Assembly (NCBI RefSeq): GCF_003614975.1
Contig: NZ_QZWI01000016.1
Span: 1 to 64,000 of the forward strand
From: Rahnella bruchi
Lineage (GTDB): Bacteria > Pseudomonadota > Gammaproteobacteria > Enterobacterales > Enterobacteriaceae
Direction of reading: 5' to 3'
Length of the DNA stretch: 64,000 bases
The notes under the pieces are model-generated. The model saw nothing but the letters and a program-made list of their open reading frames with translations, was not told the DNA's origin and ran no database searches. Shown in pieces: positions 28,883 to 40,246 of the stretch; the stretch's first letter is position 1; every line of letters starts with the position of its first letter. Made by a program: the position numbers and the translations under genes.

Positions 28883-30043
28883 TTACCTCGTTGCCACTGA
28901 CTGGAATGCGTGTTCCAGATCAGCAATCAAATCTTCGCTGTCTTCAAGACCTACAGAAATACGGAGCAAGCTGTCAGAAATCCCGGCGGCTTTACGCGCT
29001 TCTGGCGCCATGCCAGCATGCGTCATGGTCGCGGTATGAGAAATCAGGCTTTCGACGCCCCCCAGTGATTCTGCGAGGGTAAATAACTTCAATTCTTTCA
29101 GGAAATGGCGCAACTGAGCTTCATCTCCGTTAAATTCAAAACTGATCATGGCACCGAAGCCACGTTGCTGACGGCGGGCAATTTCATGGCCCTGATTTTC
29201 CGGCAGCGACGGATGATACAGCTTTTTGACCTGCGATTGTTTCTGTAAATAAGCAACAATTGCCAGTGCATTTTCCTGCTGCTGTTTCACGCGAACGGTC
29301 AGCGTGCGCAGACCACGCAATAACAGATAGCTGTCAAAGGCTGCGGCGGTCACACCGATGTTGTTCGCCCACCACGCCAGTTCTGTCGCGTGTTCTGCGG
29401 TCTTAGATATTACCGTACCGGCGACCACATCAGAATGCCCGTTAAGATATTTCGTACACGAATGGACGACTAAATCCGCCCCAAGCTGCAACGGGTTCTG
29501 CAAGGCCGGACTGAGGAAGGTGTTATCCACCACAGTCAGCGCACCGGCGTCGCGGGACGCATCGCAAATCGCCTGAATGTCCACGACACGCAGCAACGGG
29601 TTGCTCGGGGTTTCAATCAGCACCAGCTTCGGTTGTTCTTTCAGTGCTTCAGCCAGCGCCTGCGGGTCGCCCTGATCGACAAACAGCACGCGATAGGCGC
29701 CACGCTTGCTCAGGCTGTCGAACAGACGGTAACTGCCGCCGTAGCAATCGTGCGGCGCAACCAGTAAATCGCCAGGTTTCAGAAAGACCGTACATACCAG
29801 ATGAATAGCAGACATACCGCTGCTGGTCAGTACCGCACCGGCACCCCCTTCCAGATCAGCCAGCGCACGCTGGACCACATCACGTGACGGATTACCGCGA
29901 CGCGAATAGTCATGGGCTCTTGGCTGATTGAAATCTTCAAAGTTGTAAGTACTGGAAAGGTAGATTGGCGGAACTACACAACCATATTGCTGATCATTGT
30001 TCAGGCCACTGCCCACGGCAATGGTGGCTTGCTTGTGCGTCAT
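28883..30043 (-). CDS. metB: Cystathionine gamma-synthase MetB
   Basis: PLP enzyme joining O-succinylhomoserine and cysteine. The 386-residue length equals the E. coli enzyme. The PLP lysine is in VLHSCTKYLNGHSDV-like sequence (here VVHSCTKYLNGHSD, about residue 198), and YSRRGNPSRDV, GGVESLISH and LLRISVGLED are family motifs. The ATG at 30043 gives the conserved MTHKQATIAV terminus; an ATG two codons earlier (30049), closer to the AGGA ribosome-binding site, is possible. First gene of metBL, divergent from metJ. Confidence 0.96.
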   Translation of the reverse strand: MTHKQATIAVGSGLNNDQQYGCVVPPIYLSSTYNFEDFNQPRAHDYSRRGNPSRDVVQRALADLEGGAGAVLTSSGMSAIHLVCTVFLKPGDLLVAPHDCYGGSYRLFDSLSKRGAYRVLFVDQGDPQALAEALKEQPKLVLIETPSNPLLRVVDIQAICDASRDAGALTVVDNTFLSPALQNPLQLGADLVVHSCTKYLNGHSDVVAGTVISKTAEHATELAWWANNIGVTAAAFDSYLLLRGLRTLTVRVKQQQENALAIVAYLQKQSQVKKLYHPSLPENQGHEIARRQQRGFGAMISFEFNGDEAQLRHFLKELKLFTLAESLGGVESLISHTATMTHAGMAPEARKAAGISDSLLRISVGLEDSEDLIADLEHAFQSVATR

Positions 30044-30104
30044 AATCATTTCTTCCTGACGAAATGCGGAGGATGAGGGTGTCAAGAGTAACGCCCGGAG
30101 TTAT

Positions 30105-30152
30105 AGACGTCAATACATCTGGACATCTAAACTTCTTTGCGTATAGATTGAG
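30105..30152. promoter_or_regulatory. MetJ operator between metB and metJ
   Basis: At least four tandem 8-bp met boxes: AGACGTCA (30105-30112), ATACATCT (30113-30120), GGACATCT (30121-30128), AAACTTCT (30129-30136), with two weaker units to 30152. The position between divergent metBL and metJ fits repression of metBL and autoregulation of metJ. Confidence 0.9.
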
Positions 30153-30373
30153 CAACAGAGCAATACCCGCTAAAATTATGGCGTTAATGAAGATGTCAGG
30201 CAGATCTGTCGCGCGGAGGTAGTTAAGCGCAAGGTGACAAAACGAACAATGCCGCAGAGGAAATCGTGAGATATCCCTGTCAAATCCCGACATTTATTTA
30301 GTGAGAACAGTGAAAATCGGGCATAATCACGCGGTTTTCAGAATTTTATTTTTTTATAAATTTAAGGTGTCCC

Positions 30374-30691
30374 ATGGCTGAGTGGAACGGCGAATATGTC
30401 AGCCCTTACGCTGAACACGGTAAGAAAAGCGAACAAGTTAAGAAAATCACGGTATCCATTCCGCTGAAAGTCCTCAAAATTCTGACTGATGAGCGCACCC
30501 GTCGCCAGGTGAACAACCTGCGTCATGCGACCAACAGTGAATTATTGTGCGAAGCTTTCCTTCATGCCTTCACCGGTCAGCCTTTGCCGAATGACGAAGA
30601 CCTGCGTAAAGAACGCAGTGACGAAATCCCGGAAGCGGCGAAGATCCTGATGCGTGAACTGGGTGTGGATCCTGATACCTGGGAATACTGA
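30374..30691 (+). CDS. metJ: Methionine repressor MetJ
   Basis: A 105-residue ribbon-helix-helix repressor using S-adenosylmethionine as corepressor. The beta-strand [15 protein letters not shown] (about residues 22-36) that enters the DNA groove, the [23 protein letters not shown] helices and the C-terminal GVDPDTWEY are nearly invariant in enterics. It would bind the met boxes before metF and metB found here. Confidence 0.98.
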   Translation: MAEWNGEYVSPYAEHGKKSEQVKKITVSIPLKVLKILTDERTRRQVNNLRHATNSELLCEAFLHAFTGQPLPNDEDLRKERSDEIPEAAKILMRELGVDPDTWEY

Positions 30692-30801
30692 TCGCGATGT
30701 TGCAAAGAAGTGCTGAAAGACCGTGCGAACCGTCGCGCGTTTTTTCAGTGTCTTTGTAATTGCAGAAGATTTGTCTGGCGGGAAGTGAAACGACAGGCAA
30801 C

Positions 30802-30829
30802 AAAAAAGGCGCCAAAGGCGCCTTTTTTT
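30802..30829. terminator. Bidirectional terminator between metJ and rpmE
   Basis: GGCGCC/GGCGCC stem around loop AAA, with six or more A before and seven T after. It ends rpmE on the minus strand and can end metJ on the plus strand. Confidence 0.9.
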
Positions 30830-30844
30830 GCTCTCAAGCGTAGC

Positions 30845-31057
30845 TTATTTGCTGCTTGGAACGCTGAAACGCTTGTTGAAGCGGTCAACGCGGCCACCGG
30901 TAGCGACTTCACGTTGCTTACCAGTGTAGAACGGGTGACATTCGCCACAAACGTCCAGGTTCAGATCATGACCCACAGTTGAGTGAGTTTTGATAACGTT
31001 ACCGCATGAGCAGTTTGCAGTAACTTCTACGTATTTAGGGTGAATACCTTTTTTCAT
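30845..31057 (-). CDS. rpmE: 50S ribosomal protein L31 (zinc-binding type)
   Basis: A 70-residue protein bridging the ribosomal subunits. The four zinc cysteines are present (NCSCG and [14 protein letters not shown]), marking the zinc-containing paralogue rather than the cysteine-free YkgM type. It has a clear promoter about 105 bp upstream and a long leader, and is divergent from priA. Confidence 0.97.
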   Translation of the reverse strand: MKKGIHPKYVEVTANCSCGNVIKTHSTVGHDLNLDVCGECHPFYTGKQREVATGGRVDRFNKRFSVPSSK

Positions 31058-31161
31058 GGAAAACCTCTTCTTAAGGCCGCGTCGCTATCCAACCCTGTTC
31101 TGTCAGACACCACGCGTAGTGGATGATAGGCTTTGAGTACGAAATGCACCAAAGGCGGCGA

Positions 31162-31190
31162 ATCATACAGAATCTCTGAGAACCACGCAA
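31162..31190 (-). promoter_or_regulatory. rpmE promoter
   Basis: Minus-strand -35 TTGCGT (31185-31190), 17-nt spacer, -10 TATGAT (31162-31167). It implies a leader of roughly 95-100 nt before the rpmE ATG, with a CCAC/GTGG hairpin near 31112-31124, suitable for autogenous control by L31 (inference). Confidence 0.7.
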
Positions 31191-31246
31191 TGATGTTCAT
31201 GCATTTCGAAGGACACAGTGTACACTATCTCGTCATTTTTTTATAG

Positions 31247-33454
<2,208 letters not shown>

Positions 33455-33572
33455 TCCCTGAGGGAAATCCGCATAATTAGTCAGGATTTCTGCGTGATGG
33501 ATCGAAAAAAGCATCTGCATCACACTTTTAATGCAAATTAGGTAACAAATCCTACTCACATTCTGTTTAGAA

Positions 33573-33588
33573 TGTGATGTGCTACACA
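33573..33588. promoter_or_regulatory. Candidate CRP site upstream of cytR
   Basis: TGTGA-TGTGCT-ACACA matches the CRP consensus TGTGA-N6-TCACA at 9 of 10 positions, about 70-85 bp upstream of the cytR start. CytR works together with CRP, and its own gene is CRP-dependent in E. coli. Confidence 0.68.
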
Positions 33589-33644
33589 TCATCGGTAGCC
33601 AGGTGAGGAATGTTGATGCTGTTGTGTCAGTTTGATGCTGTTGC

Positions 33645-33660
33645 AAGGAGAGAGACGTTG
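33645..33660 (+). promoter_or_regulatory. Ribosome-binding site deciding a TTG start for cytR
   Basis: AAGGAG (33645-33650) lies 7 nt before a TTG (33658) in the cytR frame. No ATG near the conserved N-terminus has a comparable site; ATG codons at 33610 and 33616 would add a non-conserved extension. Confidence 0.75.
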
Positions 33661-34686
33661 GAGCACAAGAAAGAATTACCCGCCGCGACAATGAAAGATG
33701 TGGCTGAACAGGCAGGCGTTTCAACAGCAACGGTATCCCGCGCGTTAATGAATCCGGAGAAAGTCTCCGCCTCTACCCGTCAGAAGGTTGATCAGGCCGT
33801 CATGGCAGTGGGTTATTCTCCTCACGCCTTGTCCCGCAACCTGAAACGTAACGAATCGCGTACGATCCTGGTGATCGTCCCGGACATTTGCGATCCGTTT
33901 TTTGCCGACCTGATCCAGGGGATCGAACGAACGGCGGCTGAAAGCGGCTACCTGGTGCTCATTGGCGATTGTGCCCAGCAGAATCAGCAAGAAAAAACCT
34001 TCATCAATCTGATCATTACCAAGCAAATTGACGGCATGCTGCTGCTCGGCTCCGATTTACCTTTCGACGCCAGCAAAGAAGAACAACGCAATTTGCCACC
34101 GATGGTGATGGCCAACGAATTTGCGCCGGAACTCGAACTGCCAACGGTACACATCGATAATCTGACCGCCGCGTTTGAAGCCGTACATTATCTCCTCAAA
34201 CTGGGGCATCAGCGCATTGCCTGCATCGCCGGGCCGAAACATATGCCGCTGTGCCAGTACCGTTCACAAGGTTACGTACAGGCGCTGCGCCGCAACGGGC
34301 TGAGCGTCGAAAGTCAGCTCTCCGTACACGGTGATTTCAGTTATGAATCCGGAGCACAGGCCGTTACCGAACTGATGTCCCTGCCCGTGCCGCCTACGGC
34401 GATTTTCTGCCATAACGATATTATGGCGATTGGCGCGATGTTCCAGGCGAAAAAAATGGGTTTGCGCATCCCGGAAGATCTGTCGGTCGTCGGCTTCGAT
34501 GACATCAAGGCCAGCCAGTATACCGATCCTCCGTTGACCACTGTCGCGCAGCCAAGATTCCAGCTTGGTCGTCAGGCCATGTTATTATTACTTGAGCAGT
34601 TGCAGGGAAATCAGGTACAAAGCGGTTCACTGCTGCTTGATAGCGAACTGGTCGTGCGTGAAAGCACCGCCGCCCCAAAAACGTGA
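33658..34686 (+). CDS. cytR: LacI-family nucleoside-operon repressor CytR
   Basis: A cytidine-responsive repressor of nucleoside uptake and catabolism genes. At 342 residues, the helix-turn-helix (TMKDVAEQAGVSTATVSRALMNP) is followed by an effector domain highly similar to E. coli CytR (SRTILVIVPDICDPFFADLIQGIE, QQEKTFINLIITKQIDGMLLLGS, MVMANEFAPELELPTVHIDN). The proposed start is TTG 33658, which has AAGGAG 7 nt upstream. It lies between priA and ftsN, as in E. coli, with a CRP-like site upstream. Confidence 0.93.
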   Translation: MEHKKELPAATMKDVAEQAGVSTATVSRALMNPEKVSASTRQKVDQAVMAVGYSPHALSRNLKRNESRTILVIVPDICDPFFADLIQGIERTAAESGYLVLIGDCAQQNQQEKTFINLIITKQIDGMLLLGSDLPFDASKEEQRNLPPMVMANEFAPELELPTVHIDNLTAAFEAVHYLLKLGHQRIACIAGPKHMPLCQYRSQGYVQALRRNGLSVESQLSVHGDFSYESGAQAVTELMSLPVPPTAIFCHNDIMAIGAMFQAKKMGLRIPEDLSVVGFDDIKASQYTDPPLTTVAQPRFQLGRQAMLLLLEQLQGNQVQSGSLLLDSELVVRESTAAPKT

Positions 34687-34806
34687 GTCAGTTTTGATTG
34701 CTGTTCAGTGATTTTGATTTCAGCAATTGAGTTTTAATTTCAGTAAATGTTCAGGGTTGAGTAACATGACGCACTTCTTCATTTATCACGACACAGCGAA
34801 ACGATA

Positions 34807-35745
34807 GTGGCACAAAGAGACTATGTAAGCCGTGGGCGCTCAGGAGCGCGGCGGAAAAGTACCAGCCGGAGTAAAAAACGCAGTTCCCCAACGATCTCCA
34901 AAACCATGGTGGTGTTAGCCGTTGCGGTGCTGGTGGTGTTTGTCGGTGGCCTCTATTTTATTGCGCACAATAAACATGAAGAAGCGGCGGTATTACCGAC
35001 GCACGCTGTCCGTCCTGGTAATGGATTGCCACCTAAGCCAGAAGAACGCTGGCGCTACATCAAAGAGCTGGAAAACCGCCAGATAGGCGTGACTACGCCA
35101 ACCGAACCGACAGCGGGCGGCCAGGTCGAATCCAAAACACAACTGACGCCGGAACAACGTCAGCTGCTCGAACAGATGCAGGCCGATATGCGCCAGACGC
35201 CGACACAACTGTCGGAAGTGCCGTATAACGATCCAAATCAGGCGACACAAACGCGCACAGCGCCAGCACAGCGTCAGGTTCAGCAGCAGCAACCGATACC
35301 GACTCAGCCGCGTCAGGTCCAGCCACAGCCGACCTATACGCCGCAGACTCAGCCGGTACGTGCGCCGCAGGCTCAGGTGCAAACGCAGCCCGTTCAGCCA
35401 AAACCGAAGCCACAGGTTAAAGAACCAGTGAAAGAGGTGCCGAAAGAAGTGGCGAAACCGCAACAACCGGCAGCAATTACCCAGGTCGCGCCGGAGAAAC
35501 CGAAAGCGCAGGAAAAAACCCAGCACTTTCTGGTTCAATGTGGTTCGTTCAAAGGATCTGAGCAGGCGGAATCCCAGCGTGCCAAGCTGGCATTCGAAGG
35601 TTTTGAAGGCCGGATCACTAACGGCGGTGGCTGGAGTCGCGTCGTCATCGGCCCGTACAACAGCCGTTCGGGTGCTGACAGCACACTATCGCGCCTCAAA
35701 GGCGCTGGCATCTCCGGTTGCATCCCCGTCGCAACCGGGGGTTGA
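34807..35745 (+). CDS. ftsN: Cell division protein FtsN
   Basis: A bitopic divisome protein that triggers septal peptidoglycan synthesis. The 312 residues comprise a basic cytoplasmic N-terminus (RKSTSRSKKR), one membrane helix (about 33-54), the periplasmic helical region with the conserved PPKPEERWRYIKELENRQIG, a long Gln/Pro-rich linker and a C-terminal SPOR domain (about 238-312; FLVQCGSFKGSEQAESQRAKL). Start codon is GTG at 34807, giving the conserved MAQRDYV. The hslVU heat-shock promoter overlaps its stop codon. Confidence 0.96.
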   Translation: MAQRDYVSRGRSGARRKSTSRSKKRSSPTISKTMVVLAVAVLVVFVGGLYFIAHNKHEEAAVLPTHAVRPGNGLPPKPEERWRYIKELENRQIGVTTPTEPTAGGQVESKTQLTPEQRQLLEQMQADMRQTPTQLSEVPYNDPNQATQTRTAPAQRQVQQQQPIPTQPRQVQPQPTYTPQTQPVRAPQAQVQTQPVQPKPKPQVKEPVKEVPKEVAKPQQPAAITQVAPEKPKAQEKTQHFLVQCGSFKGSEQAESQRAKLAFEGFEGRITNGGGWSRVVIGPYNSRSGADSTLSRLKGAGISGCIPVATGG

Positions 35746-35768
35746 AAACTCGTAATCCTTCCCCAATC
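35742..35768 (+). promoter_or_regulatory. Sigma-32-like heat-shock promoter of hslVU
   Basis: TTGAAA (35742-35747) is separated by 13 nt from CCCCAATC (35761-35768), resembling the sigma-32 pattern CTTGAAA-N11-16-CCCCATNT. The -35 element spans the ftsN stop codon (TGA, 35743-35745). Confidence 0.75.
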
Positions 35769-35783
35769 TATACTTTCAATATG

Positions 35784-35830
35784 CCCCGTAAGTTTGTGAG
35801 ACACATTCAGTGTCGCGCAAACCTACGGGG
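35784..35830 (+). other. Extended 5'-UTR hairpin of hslVU
   Basis: CCCCGTA (35784-35790) pairs with TACGGGG (35824-35830), GTTTG (35792-35796) with CAAAC (35818-35822), and GACAC (35800-35804) with GTGTC (35810-35814), around loop ATTCA. The 17 base pairs form a near-continuous stem starting about 10-15 nt from the expected transcript start. A 5' stem-loop of this kind stabilises the hslVU mRNA in E. coli (recalled literature). Confidence 0.85.
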
Positions 35831-35860
35831 ATCTTTTCCGTCTGCAACGAGGAACTGCTC

Positions 35861-36391
35861 GTGACAACAATTGTAAGTGTACGCCGCAACGGCAAGGTCG
35901 TTATTGGTGGTGATGGCCAGGCCACATTGGGAAATACCGTCATGAAGGGCAACGTCAAAAAAGTACGTCGCCTCTATAACGATAAAGTGATCGCCGGTTT
36001 TGCTGGCGGTACGGCTGATGCCTTCACGCTGTTTGAGCTGTTCGAACGCAAACTGGAAATGCACCAGGGTCATCTGGTGAAAGCTGCCGTTGAACTGGCA
36101 AAAGACTGGCGTACCGACCGCATGTTACGTCGTCTGGAAGCTCTTCTGGCCGTGGCGGATGAAAACGCCTCGCTTATTATCAGCGGTAACGGTGACGTTA
36201 TTCAGCCTGAAAATGATCTGATCGCGATTGGTTCCGGTGGCCCATACGCGCAAGCGTCAGCCCGCGCTTTGCTGGAAAACTCAGAGCTTGGCGCACGTGA
36301 TATCGTGGAAAAATCGCTGAGCATTGCGGGTGATATCTGTATCTACACCAACCATTTCCAAACTATCGAAGAATTGTCTTCTAAAGCGTAA
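35861..36391 (+). CDS. hslV: ATP-dependent protease peptidase subunit HslV (ClpQ)
   Basis: The 176-residue proteasome-like threonine protease forms a double hexamer capped by HslU. Translation starts at GTG 35861 (SD GAGGAA 6 nt upstream); after removal of the initiator Met the nucleophile Thr of [11 protein letters not shown] is exposed. [16 protein letters not shown] and [14 protein letters not shown] are family-typical. Starting at 35810 would bury the catalytic threonine and place the start inside the leader hairpin. It is 12 nt from hslU. Confidence 0.97.
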   Translation: MTTIVSVRRNGKVVIGGDGQATLGNTVMKGNVKKVRRLYNDKVIAGFAGGTADAFTLFELFERKLEMHQGHLVKAAVELAKDWRTDRMLRRLEALLAVADENASLIISGNGDVIQPENDLIAIGSGGPYAQASARALLENSELGARDIVEKSLSIAGDICIYTNHFQTIEELSSKA

Positions 36392-36403
36392 GGATCGAAA
36401 ATT

Positions 36404-37738
36404 ATGTCTGAGATGACCCCGCGCGAGATTGTCAGCGAGTTAGACAGCTACATCATTGGCCAGGATAAAGCGAAACGCGCTGTGGCCATTGCTTTGCGTA
36501 ACCGCTGGCGCCGCATGCAGCTTGATGAAGCGCTGCGCCATGAAGTCACACCGAAAAACATTCTGATGATCGGCCCGACCGGTGTCGGTAAAACCGAAAT
36601 CGCGCGTCGCCTGGCTAAACTGGCTAATGCGCCGTTCATCAAAGTTGAAGCCACCAAATTCACCGAGGTGGGTTATGTCGGTAAAGAAGTGGATTCTATT
36701 ATCCGCGATCTGACCGATTCCGCCGTGAAAATGGTGCGCCTGCAATCCATTGAGAAAAACCGTTACCGCGCCGAAGAAATGGCCGAAGAGCGCATTCTCG
36801 ACGTACTGATCCCGCCTGCTAAAAACAACTGGGGACAGTCCGATGAAGCGCAGGAACCTTCTGCCGCACGCCAGAATTTCCGCAAAAAACTGCGCGAAGG
36901 TCAGCTCGACGATAAAGAAATCGAAATCAATCTGGCCGCTGCGCCAATGGGCGTTGAAATCATGTCCCCTCCGGGCATGGAAGAAATGACCAACCAGCTG
37001 CAATCCATGTTCCAGAACATGGCCGGTCAGAAACAGAAACCGCGTAAACTGAAAATCAAAGAAGCGTATAAGCTGCTGGTTGAAGAAGAAGCGGCGAAAC
37101 TGGTGAACCCGGAAGAGCTGAAAGAGCAGGCTATCGAATCCGTTGAACAGCACGGTATCGTGTTCATCGATGAGATCGACAAAATCTGTAAACGCGGCGG
37201 CCAGAGTTCCGGTCCTGACGTTTCCCGTGAAGGCGTTCAGCGCGACCTGCTGCCGCTGGTGGAAGGGTGTACGGTTTCGACCAAACACGGCATGGTGAAA
37301 ACGGATCACATTCTGTTTATCGCTTCCGGTGCATTCCAGACGGCCAGTCCGTCAGACCTGATCCCTGAATTGCAGGGCCGTCTGCCAATCCGTGTGGAAC
37401 TGCAGGCACTGTCGACAGAAGACTTCGAACGCATCCTGACTGAGCCAAGTGCTTCGCTGACACATCAGTACAAAGCGCTGATGGCAACCGAAGGCGTGAC
37501 GATTGATTTCACGGCTGATGGCATACGTCGTATTGCCGAAGCGGCATGGCAGGTTAACGAAACCACCGAGAATATTGGTGCGCGTCGACTGCATACCGTT
37601 CTGGAGCGTCTGATGGAAGATATCTCCTATGACGCGAGTGAAAGTAACGGAATCTCCATAAACATTGATGCAGATTATGTTAGAAGCCACCTTGACCAGC
37701 TGGTAGCTGATGAAGATCTGAGCCGTTTTATCTTATAA
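36404..37738 (+). CDS. hslU: HslVU protease ATPase/unfoldase subunit HslU (ClpY)
   Basis: A AAA+ unfoldase that feeds substrates to HslV. The 444 residues include Walker [16 protein letters not shown] (about 56-70), the pore motif GYVG (about 90-93), an I-domain (about 110-240), Walker [11 protein letters not shown] (about 250-259), sensor 2 [12 protein letters not shown] and the C-terminal LSRFIL tail that inserts into HslV. Second gene of the heat-shock operon, ended by a strong terminator. Confidence 0.98.
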   Translation: MSEMTPREIVSELDSYIIGQDKAKRAVAIALRNRWRRMQLDEALRHEVTPKNILMIGPTGVGKTEIARRLAKLANAPFIKVEATKFTEVGYVGKEVDSIIRDLTDSAVKMVRLQSIEKNRYRAEEMAEERILDVLIPPAKNNWGQSDEAQEPSAARQNFRKKLREGQLDDKEIEINLAAAPMGVEIMSPPGMEEMTNQLQSMFQNMAGQKQKPRKLKIKEAYKLLVEEEAAKLVNPEELKEQAIESVEQHGIVFIDEIDKICKRGGQSSGPDVSREGVQRDLLPLVEGCTVSTKHGMVKTDHILFIASGAFQTASPSDLIPELQGRLPIRVELQALSTEDFERILTEPSASLTHQYKALMATEGVTIDFTADGIRRIAEAAWQVNETTENIGARRLHTVLERLMEDISYDASESNGISINIDADYVRSHLDQLVADEDLSRFIL

Positions 37739-37765
37739 TTTGCTCATACGTTCCGAAAGTGATCT

Positions 37766-37797
37766 TCAGGGAGGCGTTTGCCTCCCTGATTTTTTTA
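37766..37797 (+). terminator. Terminator after hslVU
   Basis: Perfect 10-bp stem TCAGGGAGGC/GCCTCCCTGA with loop GTTT, followed by seven T residues. Confidence 0.93.
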
Positions 37798-37834
37798 GAT
37801 TTCGGACTGATTCTTCACCTGAGCGAAATCACCT

Positions 37835-38761
37835 ATGAGCACAATGACTCCCTGCACCCCGACAACGCCTGCCCGCGCGTGGCTGGAAAGCCTGCGTCCG
37901 AAAACGTTGCCCCTGGCTTTTGCCTCTATCGTCATGGGTTCTGCCATTGCCAGCCTGCAAGGCGTTTTCCATCCGTTAACCGCGCTTCTGGCGCTGCTGA
38001 CCGCCGGTTGTCTGCAAATCCTGTCGAATCTGGCCAATGACTATGGCGACGCCGAAAAAGGCAGCGATACGCCCGATCGCGTCGGGCCTTTGCGCGGTAT
38101 GCAAAAAGGTCTGATTACGGCCGCGCAGATGAAACGCGCCATCATACTGACTATCGCGGTGACCATTGTTTGCGGAATTGCGCTGATTGCCGTCGCCTGC
38201 CACAAACCAAGCGATGTGGTGGGGTTCCTGATCCTCGGTCTGCTTTCGATTGGCGCAGCTATCACTTACACCGTCGGCACACGTCCTTACGGTTACATGG
38301 GGCTTGGCGATATTTCCGTACTGATTTTCTTTGGCTGGATAAGCGTCGCGGGGACGTTCTATTTACAGGCAGGATATTTTGACTGGATTGTGATGTTACC
38401 GGCAACAGCAACCGGTTTGCTCTCAACTGCCGTTCTGAATATCAATAATTTGCGCGATATCGAAACCGACAGCGCGAATGGCAAGAACACGCTGGCTGTA
38501 CGGCTCGGTCCGGTTAATGCCCGTCGCTATCATGCAACCATTCTGACGGCTGCTGTCGTGTGTCTGGCAATATTCTCCGCCGTACATTTGCATCACTGGA
38601 CCGGCTGGTTGTTTATTCTGGCCATTCCGATGCTGGCAAAACACGTCATGCGTGTAATGCGGGCCAAAACATCCACCGGGGTACGTCCCCTGCTGGAACA
38701 TATGGTGAAAGCGGCGTTGCTGACTAACGTCTTGTTTGCAATAGGTCTGTTGCTCAACTGA
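37835..38761 (+). CDS. menA: 1,4-dihydroxy-2-naphthoate polyprenyltransferase MenA
   Basis: An inner-membrane prenyltransferase that attaches the polyprenyl tail in menaquinone synthesis. The 308-residue protein has 8-9 helices and the two Asp-rich prenyl-diphosphate motifs, NDYGDAEKGSD (about residues 68-78) and NNLRDIETDSANGK (about 203-216). The ATG at 37835 (MSTMTPC) is preferred; the upstream frame passes through the hslU terminator. It is followed by rraA, as in E. coli. Confidence 0.96.
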   Translation: MSTMTPCTPTTPARAWLESLRPKTLPLAFASIVMGSAIASLQGVFHPLTALLALLTAGCLQILSNLANDYGDAEKGSDTPDRVGPLRGMQKGLITAAQMKRAIILTIAVTIVCGIALIAVACHKPSDVVGFLILGLLSIGAAITYTVGTRPYGYMGLGDISVLIFFGWISVAGTFYLQAGYFDWIVMLPATATGLLSTAVLNINNLRDIETDSANGKNTLAVRLGPVNARRYHATILTAAVVCLAIFSAVHLHHWTGWLFILAIPMLAKHVMRVMRAKTSTGVRPLLEHMVKAALLTNVLFAIGLLLN

Positions 38762-38875
38762 GGCAAGTTGGCCTGACGTGCGTTTATCGGGCCACTTTTC
38801 ACATTTAACAATTGATGATTTTGCCAACATCTGCCGGAAAGGGATATACTGAACACTCATGCAGCAACCAGATGA

Positions 38876-39367
<492 letters not shown>

Positions 39368-39385
39368 ACCGCTGTTTTCAGACAC

Positions 39386-39412
39386 AAAAAAGGACGCCTT
39401 GGCGTCCTTTTT
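39386..39412. terminator. Bidirectional terminator between rraA and zapB
   Basis: AAAAAGGACGCC/GGCGTCCTTTTT with a TT loop; it serves rraA (plus) and zapB (minus). Confidence 0.92.
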
Positions 39413-39431
39413 CATTTAATGGCGGAAGTAC

Positions 39432-39671
39432 TCAGACTTCCTCCATTTTTCCCAACAATGCACGCAGACGATCCTGCCATACGTGTTGTTCTTCTTTCAG
39501 CTGCGCATTTTCACGCACCAGAGACTCGTGGTTGCCGCTGGCCTGCTGAACTTCCTGAGACAGGGTGTTGTTCTGCTCTTTCAGTTCTTCGATTTCCATC
39601 TGCAACAGAGTGATGGTATCAATCGCTTGCTGAACTTTAGCTTCTAATTTCTCAAATACTTCAAATGACAT
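39432..39671 (-). CDS. zapB: Cell division coiled-coil protein ZapB
   Basis: A 79-residue, almost wholly coiled-coil cytoplasmic protein that stacks inside the Z ring and links ZapA-FtsZ to MatP. The heptad pattern ([24 protein letters not shown] to [11 protein letters not shown]) and size match E. coli ZapB. Converges on rraA, as in related genomes. Confidence 0.95.
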   Translation of the reverse strand: MSFEVFEKLEAKVQQAIDTITLLQMEIEELKEQNNTLSQEVQQASGNHESLVRENAQLKEEQHVWQDRLRALLGKMEEV

Positions 39672-40075
39672 TTTTCGGTCCCCTTATGTTCGCAAGGCGC
39701 ACATCTTATGTTCTGCCGCATCGTCCGGACACGGCTCAAAAATTCCTGCACTCCGCCGATTTTCATAACGAATTCAAATCAGAATTTCGTAGAAACGTCA
39801 GGTGTCTTAACGGGTGATTGTATGTAGCCAGCTTTGCCCTGTCTACCAGGAACCCCTTTATCCACGCAGTCTGTTGCAATTTTACCGCCCCGAATATCAG
39901 GAAATGCCTAAAAAGCAGCGTCAGCCGCCAGAAATCTGCCTTAATACCAAATAACCTTGGCGACTGTACTGAAATCCCCTTTCATGTTCGTTACCTCAAA
40001 AGCGGCCCTGAAATGTTAAATCACGGACTTTCCGCTGCGCCTGATGCTCCGATAATACGCGAAATCGCTCATTTT

Positions 40076-40091
40076 TATGACACAACACACA
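40076..40091. promoter_or_regulatory. Candidate CRP site upstream of glpF
   Basis: TATGA-CACAAC-ACACA matches TGTGA-N6-TCACA at 8 of 10 half-site bases. glpFKX is CRP-activated in E. coli. Confidence 0.5.
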
Positions 40092-40116
40092 AAATTTGAT
40101 TTCGCTATTTCTCGTT

Positions 40117-40136
40117 TATGCTCGTTAACGATAAAT
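40117..40136. promoter_or_regulatory. GlpR operator upstream of glpF
   Basis: TATGCTCGTTAACGATAAAT fits the GlpR half-site WATKYTCGWW perfectly on the left and 8 of 10 on the right. It lies 111-130 bp before glpF. GlpR releases DNA when glycerol-3-phosphate accumulates. Confidence 0.7.
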
Positions 40137-40246
40137 TCACATTACGTTCTCATTTAATGATGAACGTCAAAATCCGATTACGTTCACGTACGCATGACAG
40201 AAAAACTATAACTAACCATTAACATCATCCTTAGCAGGATCAAACT

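Larger units (their letters stand above)
39672..40246. other. 575-bp intergenic region between zapB and glpF
   Basis: It holds the divergent promoters of zapB and glpFKX. The right third contains the CRP- and GlpR-like sites listed separately and a pair of ATTACGTTC direct repeats (40141-40149 and 40177-40185), the first with an inverted partner GAACGT (40162-40167). The 93-codon open frame at 39818-40099 has no ribosome-binding site or recognisable protein features. Nothing else was identified. Confidence 0.6.

Noticed and set aside
29994-30293. 99-codon minus-strand frame over the metB start
   Set aside because: It crosses the MetJ operator and overlaps metB in another frame; no independent support.
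36440-37309. 289-codon minus-strand open frame
   Set aside because: Antisense to hslU, no start signal and no protein-like features.
39818-40099. 93-codon frame in the zapB-glpF gap
   Set aside because: No ribosome-binding site, unusual composition, and it overlaps the likely CRP/promoter region of glpF.
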